Both the position numbers and the translations under genes were made by a program. This document shows positions 1 through 6,908 of a stretch of DNA of 16,374 bases, piece by piece; the stretch's first letter is position 1, and each line of letters opens with the position of its first letter. The stretch is from Oscillospiraceae bacterium (lineage in GTDB: Bacteria; Bacillota_A; Clostridia; Oscillospirales; Oscillospiraceae). The notes below the pieces were generated by a model. It was not told the origin of the DNA. It saw only the letters and a list, made by a program, of their open reading frames with translations, and did no database searches. The stretch covers positions 1-16,374 of the forward strand of contig JAFWOX010000093.1 in the NCBI GenBank assembly GCA_017545325.1. Reading direction: 5' to 3'.

Positions 1-28
1 CCGCACCGGCGCAGTGAGATTACCGCCC

Positions 29-150
29 TGGCTTCCCCGGGGGGAAGCAGTCCGCTCGGCGGGGCGAGAGTCCCTCATCCGTCTCCGGCTTCCGTGAGAC
101 GCCGGAGCCACCTTCCCCCAGGGGAAGGCAGACCGCGCGGCGGGGACGGG
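29..150 (+). repeat. Clostridial-type intergenic hairpin repeat, two direct copies
   Basis: Two direct, imperfect copies are seen. Copy one has a palindrome at 31-48 (GCTTCCCC/GGGGAAGC) followed by a G/C-rich tail ending in CGGCGGGG. Copy two has CCCTCATCC at 72-80, a variable stem-loop (CTCCGGC 83-89 with GCCGGAG 101-107), the core palindrome CCTTCCCC/GGGGAAGG at 111-128, then a tail with GCGGCGGGG. Similar modules are, from memory, scattered between genes in many Oscillospiraceae genomes. Their function is not known to me; possibilities are a mobile miniature element or an RNA-processing or terminator-like signal. Confidence 0.6.
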
Positions 151-199
151 GGACGAAGGGCCACGCTGGAAGAAACCGGATGCAGGGGCGGCCAGTACC

Positions 200-252
200 C
201 TGGCTTCCCATGGGGGAAGCTGGCGCGGAGCGCCTGATGAGGGGAGGGTTGC
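200..252 (-). repeat. Inverted copy of the intergenic hairpin repeat
   Basis: Read on the minus strand this has the same order as the copy at 72-150: a CCCTCATC box, a small variable stem-loop (GGCGC 222-226 with GCGCC 230-234) and the core palindrome (203-220, GCTTCCC/GGGGAAGC). It therefore faces the copies at 29-150. The variable hairpin differs in sequence but keeps its pairing, which suggests structure is what is conserved. Confidence 0.55.
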
Positions 253-336
253 GCAGCAAAACAAGGGCTTGGACCCTTAAAAAGATGATTTTGCATTCAT
301 GCAGCCGCCTGCTGCGGCGCGGCCCCTGCCGGGGGC

Positions 337-402
337 GTGACTTTCCCTGTGCGGGGAAAGTCACCAAAGGCGCACCAGGGAACCATCCGAAAGGTTCCCT
401 GG
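337..402. repeat. Two consecutive perfect stem-loops
   Basis: Stem one is an 11-bp perfect stem, GTGACTTTCCC (337-347) with GGGAAAGTCAC (354-364) and a 6-nt loop. Stem two is a 10-bp perfect stem, CCAGGGAACC (375-384) with GGTTCCCTGG (393-402) and an 8-nt loop. Neither is followed by a T-run on either strand, so they are not classical terminators. The joined pattern resembles another repeat type I recall between genes of related Clostridia. Confidence 0.55.
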
Positions 403-545
403 ACCCTCCTCCCGGCCAAGGGGGGCCGATTGCCCCCCATTGGATCCCCCCGCATATGCTCGCTGGTCCCATTCTCTCGGGAGAACTTCCGTAGGAAAAA
501 AGATGCGAAATATCGGGATTTAACCGTCTGCCGTTTTGCTTCCAC

Positions 546-3500
546 TCAAACATTCCCCACGGGGACGAAGCCGATCACCGTTACCCCATCCCGATCGTAC
601 AGGGGCAGCGAATAGAGGTAATCCCGCCCCGCCTCCAGGGCTTCCCGGCGCAGCTCCTCCATGGCCGCGTTGTATGCGAGCGCCTCCTCCGGGTTTCGGG
701 GATGCTGCACGGGACCGCCGTTATACAGGTCAAAGGTCCGCACATAACCGCTGATTTCTTCCCCCTCCGGGGTAAAGCCCGCGGCCGCTTCCAGGTCAGG
801 TTCCAGGGTGACCCCGTTGAGATCCTTGATCCCGCCATAGGTCTCTCCCCGCTCGTTCACGGGATAGCCGTCCTCCTCCCGCCCTCTGCGGGCGTACCCC
901 GGCACCATGACCACGCAGTCCGTCACCTTGTCCCCGGCGGCGGCATAGACCCGCGTGGTACCCCAGCCGACGGCGGAAACCAGCCCCTCCGGGCTCACGG
1001 AGGCGATCTCCGGGTCCCCGGAGGACCAGACGACCTCTGTGCCGCTGAGCTCCGGAGCAAGGTCGGGGGTCAGCGGATACTGCGCCCCGGCAAGCAGGGA
1101 GAGGACGGAACGATCCAGGGTGATCCCCCTGTCCTCCTCCCCGGCCTCCGCTTCGGGCTCGGGGGCAGTCCCCTGTACCCGGACGATGCACTCCGCCGTA
1201 TGCTCCCCCACGGAAGCGATGATTTTCGTCACGCCCTGGCTCACGGCGGTGACCAGGCCGTCCTCACTCACTGTAGCCACCGCCGGGTCCCCGGAGATCC
1301 AGGTGATCTGCTCCCCGGCCAGAGTGGGGTCCACCCCGGCCAGCGGCGAGACGCTTTCCCCGACCCGCAGGGTGACGTCATACCACTGCAGGGAGATGGC
1401 CCTGCCCACCGCCGCGGATTTCGCCGCGTACAGCTCCGCCGCCGCAGCGGTGTAGGCATCACCGTACCTCTTCCGCATCTCCGGAGTATCATACTCCGCC
1501 AATTCCCGGGCAGAGGTCAGGCAGGCGATGACTGAGCCATCCACGTCTTCCACGTCTCCGTCCGATCCCAGATGGAAGAACAGCAGATAGGGCTGGCCCT
1601 TCTCCCCCCATTCCGTGATCCAGGTCTGCCCGTCGATCACCTCCGCCCGCACCCCCTCCGGGAGGGCAAGCTTTTCTTGATCCTCCGGCAGGAGGCGGTA
1701 TTCCAGCAGATACAGCGCGCGTCTTTCCCCACCATCGCCGGTTCCTTTCCAAACCGGCGTGACGCCGGTGATCCGAGCGGAGACGATGGGATTGACGCTG
1801 GCTTTCCGCGTCCCGTCCTCTTGGAGAACGCCGTCGTTCCAGGCTTTGATGAGCGCCAGCACCTGGAGCTTCGTCATCTCCCGGATCCCTTTCGGTACAT
1901 TCTCCGCTTCGAAGGTAATGCTGACCTCCTGGCGGGGCGTCGCGGCGGCAGGCTCCGGGGAACCGGCAGCATAGCCCGTCACCCGGACGGTGCACTGGGC
2001 CTTGGTCATGCCCACCCAGACGTCGATCTTCGTGGTCCCATGGTCCACGGCGGTGACCAGGCCGTCCTTGCTCACTGTGGCTACGTTCGGATCCTTGGAG
2101 AACCAGGAGACCACCGCATCGCGCAGAGCGGGCGGGATATTTACGGTCATCTGGAAGCTGTCCCCCGGGTTTGACAGGGTGAAGTCCTCCCGGTTCAGCC
2201 GGACGGACGGAGCGTTTTCCCCCGCCAGGTAAGCCGCATAGAGCTCCGCCGCCGCGGCGGTATACCTGTCCCCATACTTTTCCAGCATCTCCGGGGCGCC
2301 GTAGACCCTCTCCAGCTCCCGGGTATTGGTCACCCCCGCCAGGAACCAGACCGGTTCCCGGTCCAGGTTCAGCTCCGGGTCCCCGTCCATATCCGTCCAG
2401 CGGAGCAGGAGATAGGGCTGGCCGTTTTCGCTCCATTCGGTGATCCAGGTCTCCCTGTCGATCTCCTCCGTCCGCATCCCCTCCGGGAGGTCGATATGCT
2501 CCTGATCCTCCGGCAGGAGGCGGTATTCCAGGCGAAACAGCTCCTGTCCCTCGGTGAGGCCCTGGGTCCCCGCCCCCATGGAGGTGAGCCCGGTGAGCCT
2601 GGCCTTGACGATCCGGTTCACGTCTGCCGTATATGCCCCGCTCCAGGGGGGATAGCCGTCGTTCCAGTCTGCGGTGAGGCTGATGAGGTAGCCCATGGCG
2701 CAGTTCAGAGCCCCTTCCTCCGCATCCGGTACGTCGAACTCCAGGACCGTTCCCCGGTCCCGGGGAATGCCCCGCACCGGATTCTGCTCCAATACCGCCC
2801 AGGTCCCGTCCTCCCTCCGGGAAAAGGTCACGGCCAGGGTTTCCGCCGCGCCTTCCACCGGGAAATAGACCTCCGCTTCCTGCCCCTCCAGGCGCAGGAC
2901 ATGGTATTTATCCCTGGCAATGGTGAGGGAATTGGCTGCCGCGTACTCCTCCGCATAGGGCCAGGCCACCTCCCCGAACCATTCGTCGGTATACTCCACG
3001 GGCTTTTTTGCTCCGGTGAAGGTGCAGCCCAGGGCCAGGGCGGCGATCAGGATCACGGCGGCGAGGGTGAGGATCGCCGTCCTGGGCCTCTTTGCGATGA
3101 GCCGGATGCGCTCCTTCAGGCCCCGCTTGCTCCCGGTCATGGTGGTGGCGGCCCGGAACAGGGCCGGGCGGCTGGTGCAGGTCATGCGCAGGAGGGTGCA
3201 GCCGTATGCCCTCCGCTCCCCCTCCCCCAGGCGCCGAAGGGTCCCCTCGTCGCAGGCCAGCTCCCCATCCCGGCGGGACAGAATCGCCGCCCACCACACC
3301 AGGGGATCGAACCAGTGCAGGGCCAGAGCCAGACTCCGAAGCAGGGACCAGGCCTGATCCCCATGGCGGAAATGGGTCAGCTCATGGGCCAGGATATGGT
3401 GCAGGGCCGGGTCCTCCGCCGCCTCGGGCGGCAGATACACCGCCGGGCGGAACAGGCCGAAGAGACAGGGGGTCTCCGCCGCCTCCGTCACATACACGGG

Positions 3501-4016
3501 CAGGAGAAAGTCCCCCGCCCCGGAAAAGCGTTCCCGGGTGCGCCGGAGGCGCAGGGCGAAGCGGAGATTCACCCCCGCGAACCACAGAAGGCAGACCGCC
3601 GATCCCGCCATCCACAGGAGGCGCAGAAGCCTGACGGTATCCGCAGGGCTCTTCTCCGGCTCCGCCGGCTTTGCCGCCGCCGACATGACCGGCGTCGGCT
3701 CTGTCTCTGTCCGGGTCGCCGGGACCAGGCTCCCGGGACTGGCAAGGAGCGGCGCTGCCGCCGGCAGCGGGCTGATCCCTTCCGCCTCGGTGCGCGAATC
3801 AGCCGTGGATACGGGAGGCAGAAGCTCCCCTTCCTTCGGCAGGGCGTTCATGATGCTGAACCTGCTGCTGCCGAGGCTCACGGGCAGGAGCATCCGCAGG
3901 AGCACCAGGCCCCAAAGGGCATACTGCAGCCGCAGACCGATCCTCCCCCGAAGCAGGTACCGGAAGCCGATGATCAGGGCGCAGAGAGCCGCGGAAGACA
4001 CGATCCATTCAAGCAT
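546..4016 (-). CDS. M56-family BlaR1-like sensor metallopeptidase with Big_2 Ig-like extracellular domains
   Basis: A predicted membrane zinc protease that would sense an envelope signal and inactivate the BlaI-type repressor encoded just upstream. Seen, numbered from the ATG at 4016: membrane segments near 3-18, 30-48 and 133-150; HELTH zinc motif at 211-215; a third-ligand candidate Glu252 in ELACDE; a last membrane segment near 314-330 ending in a Cys. The outside part is unusual: two copies of a ~145-residue module (about 451-596 and 727-866), three Big_2-like domains (about 604-680, 874-948, 965-1039; each with an ATVS.DGLVTAV-like core) and an unrecognised tail. At 1156 aa it is about twice the usual BlaR1 length, and no penicillin-binding sensor domain is seen. 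Start: the ATG at 4022 sits only 3 nt from GGAGG, the one at 4016 sits 9 nt away, so I prefer 4016. It overlaps the end of the repressor gene, implying translational coupling. Confidence 0.85.
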   Translation of the reverse strand: MLEWIVSSAALCALIIGFRYLLRGRIGLRLQYALWGLVLLRMLLPVSLGSSRFSIMNALPKEGELLPPVSTADSRTEAEGISPLPAAAPLLASPGSLVPATRTETEPTPVMSAAAKPAEPEKSPADTVRLLRLLWMAGSAVCLLWFAGVNLRFALRLRRTRERFSGAGDFLLPVYVTEAAETPCLFGLFRPAVYLPPEAAEDPALHHILAHELTHFRHGDQAWSLLRSLALALHWFDPLVWWAAILSRRDGELACDEGTLRRLGEGERRAYGCTLLRMTCTSRPALFRAATTMTGSKRGLKERIRLIAKRPRTAILTLAAVILIAALALGCTFTGAKKPVEYTDEWFGEVAWPYAEEYAAANSLTIARDKYHVLRLEGQEAEVYFPVEGAAETLAVTFSRREDGTWAVLEQNPVRGIPRDRGTVLEFDVPDAEEGALNCAMGYLISLTADWNDGYPPWSGAYTADVNRIVKARLTGLTSMGAGTQGLTEGQELFRLEYRLLPEDQEHIDLPEGMRTEEIDRETWITEWSENGQPYLLLRWTDMDGDPELNLDREPVWFLAGVTNTRELERVYGAPEMLEKYGDRYTAAAAELYAAYLAGENAPSVRLNREDFTLSNPGDSFQMTVNIPPALRDAVVSWFSKDPNVATVSKDGLVTAVDHGTTKIDVWVGMTKAQCTVRVTGYAAGSPEPAAATPRQEVSITFEAENVPKGIREMTKLQVLALIKAWNDGVLQEDGTRKASVNPIVSARITGVTPVWKGTGDGGERRALYLLEYRLLPEDQEKLALPEGVRAEVIDGQTWITEWGEKGQPYLLFFHLGSDGDVEDVDGSVIACLTSARELAEYDTPEMRKRYGDAYTAAAAELYAAKSAAVGRAISLQWYDVTLRVGESVSPLAGVDPTLAGEQITWISGDPAVATVSEDGLVTAVSQGVTKIIASVGEHTAECIVRVQGTAPEPEAEAGEEDRGITLDRSVLSLLAGAQYPLTPDLAPELSGTEVVWSSGDPEIASVSPEGLVSAVGWGTTRVYAAAGDKVTDCVVMVPGYARRGREEDGYPVNERGETYGGIKDLNGVTLEPDLEAAAGFTPEGEEISGYVRTFDLYNGGPVQHPRNPEEALAYNAAMEELRREALEAGRDYLYSLPLYDRDGVTVIGFVPVGNV
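1419..2666 (-). repeat. Internal duplication within the M56 sensor gene
   Basis: The copies lie at about 2229-2666 and 1419-1838. Both encode the same order of motifs: a WNDG start, LEYRLLPEDQE, LPEG.R.E.ID..TWITEW, G.PYLL, a TSARE/TNTRE-like box, and a Y.AAAAELYAA end. Each is followed by a Big_2 domain, so the whole module-plus-Ig unit was duplicated, and a third Big_2 copy follows. The copies differ clearly in residues, so the event is not very recent. Confidence 0.8.
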
Positions 4017-4398
4017 GGCCATCCCCCTCCGCCTGCTTCAGGATGGCATACAGCTCATCCAGCTCCTCCCGGGACAGGGCCTGCTTCTTCGTCAGGGCGC
4101 TGACCATGAGGCTCAGACTGCCCCGGTAAGCCCGGGTCAGCAGATCCTCCGTCTCCCGCAGGGCTGCCTCCTCCCGGCTCACCCGGGGAATGAAGGTCTT
4201 CACCCGCCCGTCGTTCTCCGTCCCCACGGCCCCCTTGGCCTCCAGACGGCTCAGGAGGGTGAGGGTGGTGGATCGGGACCAGCCGCATTTCTCCCCCAGT
4301 TCCTCCGTCAGCTCCCGACCGGTGCGGGGCGCCGACGCCCACAGGCATTCCATGACGCTCCATTCCGCAGAGGTCAGAGTAATGTTTTCCTTTTTCAT
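4009..4398 (-). CDS. BlaI/MecI-family transcriptional repressor
   Basis: A 129-aa winged-helix repressor that should bind the operators in its own promoter and be inactivated by the M56 sensor encoded downstream. Seen: the family opening ITLTSAEWSVMECLW (residues 6-20), the recognition-helix region WSRSTTLTLLSRLEAKG (40-56), and an acidic helical C-terminus suited to dimerisation. The ATG at 4398 is chosen because GGAGG lies 8 nt upstream; an in-frame ATG at 4413 would place the ribosome site inside the gene. The Asn-Phe site cleaved in S. aureus BlaI is not evident in the aligned stretch (SLSLMVSAL, 94-102). The gene overlaps the M56 start, forming a two-gene operon. No beta-lactamase or PBP gene is adjacent, so the regulated output may be the operon itself or a distant gene. 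Confidence 0.92.
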   Translation of the reverse strand: MKKENITLTSAEWSVMECLWASAPRTGRELTEELGEKCGWSRSTTLTLLSRLEAKGAVGTENDGRVKTFIPRVSREEAALRETEDLLTRAYRGSLSLMVSALTKKQALSREELDELYAILKQAEGDGHA

Positions 4399-4414
4399 GA
4401 CGGTTGCCTCCATA

Positions 4415-4463
4415 TGTCTACGTTTGTAAACTCACTATAGCCGATTTGTCTACGTTTGTCAAC
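4415..4463 (-). promoter_or_regulatory. Twin BlaI-type operators
   Basis: Two 17-bp direct repeats, TGTCTACGTTTGTAAAC at 4415-4431 and TGTCTACGTTTGTCAAC at 4447-4463, agree at 16 of 17 positions and start 32 bp apart, about three helical turns. Each contains a TAC-N4-GTA type imperfect dyad, comparable in layout to known BlaI/MecI sites (TACA/TGTA half-sites). Their position over the -35/spacer and the start point fits repression of the promoter. Confidence 0.8.
4434..4462 (-). promoter_or_regulatory. Sigma-A promoter of the BlaI/M56 operon
   Basis: On the minus strand there is a perfect -35 TTGACA (4457-4462), a 17-nt spacer and -10 TATAGT (4434-4439), about 36 nt upstream of the BlaI-family start codon. 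One operator repeat covers the -35 and spacer, the other lies around the expected transcription start. Confidence 0.88.
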
Positions 4464-4473
4464 AGCAAAAAGG

Positions 4474-4509
4474 AAAAAAGCCCGGGACCCGCCGCAGCGG
4501 ATCCCGGGC
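4474..4509 (-). terminator. Intrinsic terminator of the DUF1836 gene
   Basis: On the minus strand an 8-bp stem GCCCGGGA/TCCCGGGC (4502-4509 with 4480-4487), extended inside by CCGC/GCGG, is followed at once by six T (4474-4479). It lies 15 nt past the DUF1836 stop and separates that gene from the BlaI promoter. Confidence 0.88.
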
Positions 4510-4524
4510 CGAAAGAGGAAGGGG

Positions 4525-5127
4525 TCATTCCACCTCTATGCTTCCCCCGGTTTCCAGGGTGCAGCCGTCCAGAAGAAGGAGCTTCTCCGCCAGGAGGCGG
4601 GCAAAGCCGCCGACGATGGCGGTGGAGGCGATCAGGTCCTCCGTATTCTCCACAGCGTCCTCCCCCGCATCGGGATGCTTCAGGATGCCCGCCGCCGCAG
4701 CCCGCACCTGCCGCACGAAGAAGCGGGCGCTTTCGCTGTGCCGCCGGGCATAGGCCTCATAGACGGGCCGGACCTCCTCCTCCCCCCGCCCGGTGGGCAG
4801 GAGCTTCTGGAGCATGGCGATGCTCAGGCTCTGCTTCAGGGTGCAGATCATCACCAGATAGGCAATGTGCACCCGGAAATACTTCTTCTTCTCCGGGCTG
4901 GGCATGATCCCCTTGCGGACATAGTTGTTGATGGCAGCGGCGGTGACCACCTGCTCCTCCTTCAGCTCCGGAGGCATATAGTCCAGGTAGCCCATGAGCA
5001 GCATCACCACCTGATCCATATACAGCCCGATATCGGGGATCTCCTCCCATTCCGGCAGACGGAAACGGAGGATATACTTCTCCCATCTTCTCAGCTTGCC
5101 CGCGATCAGTTCCTCGCTGTACGACAA
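4525..5127 (-). CDS. DUF1836 domain-containing protein
   Basis: A 200-aa soluble protein of the DUF1836 family, common in Firmicutes and thought to carry a MerR-like helix-turn-helix; its role is not established. Seen: the family's opening block LPEWEEIPDIGLYMDQV (24-40), the AAINNYVRKGIMPSPEKKKY stretch (64-83) resembling a winged-helix DNA-binding unit, and HIAYLVMICTLKQSLSI (87-103). The C-terminal half is helical and less typical. The start is TTG at 5127, with AAGGAAGG about 9 nt upstream and no better in-frame codon nearby. It is a single-gene unit with its own promoter and a strong terminator, likely a transcription regulator of unknown target. Confidence 0.82.
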   Translation of the reverse strand: MSYSEELIAGKLRRWEKYILRFRLPEWEEIPDIGLYMDQVVMLLMGYLDYMPPELKEEQVVTAAAINNYVRKGIMPSPEKKKYFRVHIAYLVMICTLKQSLSIAMLQKLLPTGRGEEEVRPVYEAYARRHSESARFFVRQVRAAAAGILKHPDAGEDAVENTEDLIASTAIVGGFARLLAEKLLLLDGCTLETGGSIEVE

Positions 5128-5180
5128 ATGAACGCGCCTTCCTTTCTCCCGGCGAACGCCGCGAATCTTTATTTATTTAC

Positions 5181-5209
5181 AGTATATCACCTCCTGCACC
5201 GGAAAGCAA
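5181..5209 (-). promoter_or_regulatory. Probable promoter of the DUF1836 gene
   Basis: Minus strand: -35-like TTGCTT (5204-5209), 17-nt spacer, -10 TATACT (5181-5186), about 54 nt before the TTG start. The -10 is strong and the -35 weak. Confidence 0.55.
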
Positions 5210-5253
5210 AGAAAAACTCCGTTTCTTCCGCTTGACATTGTGAGCAGCACATG

Positions 5254-5280
5254 TTAATCTAATTCTATGGATCAGATTAA
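5254..5280. promoter_or_regulatory. Inverted repeat, possible operator
   Basis: A perfect 7-bp dyad, TTAATCT (5254-5260) and AGATTAA (5274-5280), separated by 13 nt, lies in an AT-rich island between two GC-rich divergent genes. A TTGACA lies just upstream at 5232-5237, but no good -10 at proper spacing follows. It could be an operator for either divergent gene; no protein can be assigned. Confidence 0.35.
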
Positions 5281-5349
5281 GCCGATCCGCTGATTATGAC
5301 AGGTTTCCTGTTGTTTTTTCTTCTCTCCTTTTTCCTTATCCCGGCAAGT

Positions 5350-5381
5350 CCAGGCCGCGGGGCGCAGGTCCCGCGGCCTGG
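5350..5381. other. Strong 12-bp stem-loop in the symporter leader
   Basis: CCAGGCCGCGGG (5350-5361) pairs perfectly with CCCGCGGCCTGG (5370-5381) around an 8-nt loop. No T-run follows on either strand, so it is not a standard terminator. A T-rich tract (5311-5335) precedes it on the plus strand. It lies upstream of the likely symporter promoter, so it may be an upstream insulating structure or a small structured RNA. Confidence 0.45.
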
Positions 5382-5434
5382 GTCCGTCTTCCGGCTCCGG
5401 CTTTGCTTCCGCCGCGCTTCTTTTGCAATACCCC

Positions 5435-5463
5435 TTTACTGCGCTGTCAAATTATAGTATGAT
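5435..5463 (+). promoter_or_regulatory. Probable promoter of the NSS symporter gene
   Basis: -35 TTTACT (5435-5440), 17-nt spacer, -10 TATGAT (5458-5463), about 40 nt before the ATG at 5503. The -10 matches the consensus at five of six positions. Confidence 0.6.
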
Positions 5464-5502
5464 GAATCGCGTTCCAAAACAGGAAAGAAAAGGGGTAAAA
5501 GA

Positions 5503-6840
5503 ATGAAAGAACGGGAAAGACTGGGCAGCCGCTTGGGCTTCATCCTGCTCAGCGCAGGCTGTGCCATCGGCTGCGGCAATGTGTGGAAGTTTCCCTGGAT
5601 GACCGGGCAGTTCGGCGGCGGCGGCTTCGTTCTGGTGTACATCATCTGTCTGCTGCTCCTGGGTCTGCCCTGCATGACCATGGAGTTCGCCATGGGCCGG
5701 GCCAGCCAGGCCAGCCCGCTGGGCATGTACCAGAAGCTGGAGAAGCCCGGCCAGAAATGGCATATCCACGGCTGGCTCTGTCTGCTGGGCAACGTGGCCC
5801 TCATGGCCTTCTACACCGTGGTCACCGGCTGGATGATCTACTACTTCGTGCAGTTCCTCCTCGGCAATTCCGCTGACCTGGGCTTTGTGTCCATGATCAC
5901 CAACCCCGGGTTGAATATGGGCTACCTGGCGGTGGCGGTGGTCCTGGGCTTCGGCATCCTTTGCTTCAACATCCAGGGGGGGCTGGAGCGGGTCACCAAA
6001 TACCTGATGGTCGCGCTCTTCCTCCTCATGCTGGTGCTGGCGGTGCACAGCGCCACCATGTCCGGCGCGAAAGAAGGCCTGCATTTCTACCTGGTGCCGG
6101 ATTTCACCAAGATCACCGGCAGCGTCATCGTGGGGGCCATGAATCAGGCCTTCTTCACTCTGAGCATCGGCATCGGCAGCATGGCCATTTTCGGCAGCTA
6201 TATCGGCCGGGAGCGCTCCCTCCTGGGGGAGAGCGTGAGTGTTATCGTCCTGGATACCCTGGTGGCGGTCATCGCGGGCTTCATCATGTTCCCCGCCTGC
6301 TTCACCTACAACATTGAAGTGAACGCAGGTCCCAGCCTGCTGTTCGACACCATGGCCACCGTGTTCAACAACATGCCCGGGGGCCGGATCTGGGGCACCC
6401 TGTTCTTCCTCTTCATGGTCTTCGCCGCCCTCTCCACGGAGCTGGCGGTGTTCGAGAACATTCTCGCCATGATCCGGGAGAGGACCGGGTGGAGCCGTCC
6501 CAAGGGCTGTCTGATCTGCGGCATCGGCATCCTGATCCTGGCCAGCACCACCGCCCTGGGCTACAGCGCCTTCCATTTCCAGCCCTTCGCGGAAGGCTCT
6601 GCCTGGCTGGACTTCTGGGATTTCATCGTCAGCACCAATCTCCTGCCTATCGGCGCGCTGATCTTCTCCCTCTTCTGCTGCTTCAAGTTCGGCTGGGGCT
6701 GGGATAAGCTCATCGAGGAGGCCAACGCGGGGAAGGGCTTGAAGGTCAAGCCCTGGATGAAGCCCATTTTCAAGTACTTCGTTCCTCTCTGCGTGGTGGT
6801 CCTGTATATCTACGGCCTGGCCACCTTCAAGTGGAGATAA
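5503..6840 (+). CDS. Sodium-dependent symporter of the neurotransmitter:sodium symporter (NSS/SNF) family
   Basis: An integral membrane protein predicted to import an amino acid or related amine with sodium. Seen: the NSS signature in the first helix, with SAGCAIGCGN (17-26) at the unwound, sodium-binding part followed by WKFPW (28-32); about eleven hydrophobic segments; the helix-6 block FFTLSIGIGSMAIFGSY; and an ALSTE block in helix 8, where sodium-site Ser/Thr residues normally lie. The length of 445 aa and eleven helices fit the bacterial MhsT/Tyt1-like branch rather than 12-helix LeuT. The position of LeuT Asn21 is Cys20 here, while the Asn27 equivalent (Asn26) is kept. AAGGGG lies 7 nt before the ATG. 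It is a single-gene unit with its own promoter and terminator. The substrate cannot be told from sequence alone. Confidence 0.93.
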   Translation: MKERERLGSRLGFILLSAGCAIGCGNVWKFPWMTGQFGGGGFVLVYIICLLLLGLPCMTMEFAMGRASQASPLGMYQKLEKPGQKWHIHGWLCLLGNVALMAFYTVVTGWMIYYFVQFLLGNSADLGFVSMITNPGLNMGYLAVAVVLGFGILCFNIQGGLERVTKYLMVALFLLMLVLAVHSATMSGAKEGLHFYLVPDFTKITGSVIVGAMNQAFFTLSIGIGSMAIFGSYIGRERSLLGESVSVIVLDTLVAVIAGFIMFPACFTYNIEVNAGPSLLFDTMATVFNNMPGGRIWGTLFFLFMVFAALSTELAVFENILAMIRERTGWSRPKGCLICGIGILILASTTALGYSAFHFQPFAEGSAWLDFWDFIVSTNLLPIGALIFSLFCCFKFGWGWDKLIEEANAGKGLKVKPWMKPIFKYFVPLCVVVLYIYGLATFKWR

Positions 6841-6861
6841 GCAGCGGCCCCATGAATATGC

Positions 6862-6895
6862 GCGGCGGATCCCAAACTCGGGATCCGCCGCTTTT
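6862..6895 (+). terminator. Intrinsic terminator after the NSS symporter
   Basis: A perfect 12-bp stem, GCGGCGGATCCC (6862-6873) with GGGATCCGCCGC (6880-6891) and a 6-nt loop, is followed by TTTT and a T-rich stretch. The hairpin also lies just past the stop of the convergent minus-strand gene, but there is no T-run in that direction. Confidence 0.85.
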
Positions 6896-6908
6896 CTTCA
6901 GCTTTTCT

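Larger units (their letters stand above)
1..545. other. Non-coding repeat-rich intergenic region
   Basis: No credible gene is seen here. The open frames present have no ribosome site, are Pro/Gly/Arg-rich and run through hairpin repeats. The stretch holds at least three related hairpin modules (about 29-252) and two further strong stem-loops (337-402), listed separately. It lies downstream of the M56 sensor gene (minus strand, stop at 546). I see no clear intrinsic terminator for that gene: a run of six A at 496-501 (T on the minus strand) is present, but no good stem precedes it. Confidence 0.7.

Noticed and set aside
2496..4103. A 535-codon plus-strand open frame opposite the M56 gene
   Set aside because: It covers the HELTH-coding region in antisense, is Pro/Gly/Arg/Gln-rich and has no start signal.
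546..4398. A beta-lactam resistance locus
   Set aside because: The BlaI/M56 pair alone does not show this: no penicillin-binding domain in the sensor and no beta-lactamase or PBP gene beside it.
5232..5260. A sigma-A promoter starting at TTGACA 5232-5237
   Set aside because: No acceptable -10 at 16-18 nt; the best match (TCTAAT) is 20 nt away. The promoter at 5435-5463 fits the symporter gene better.
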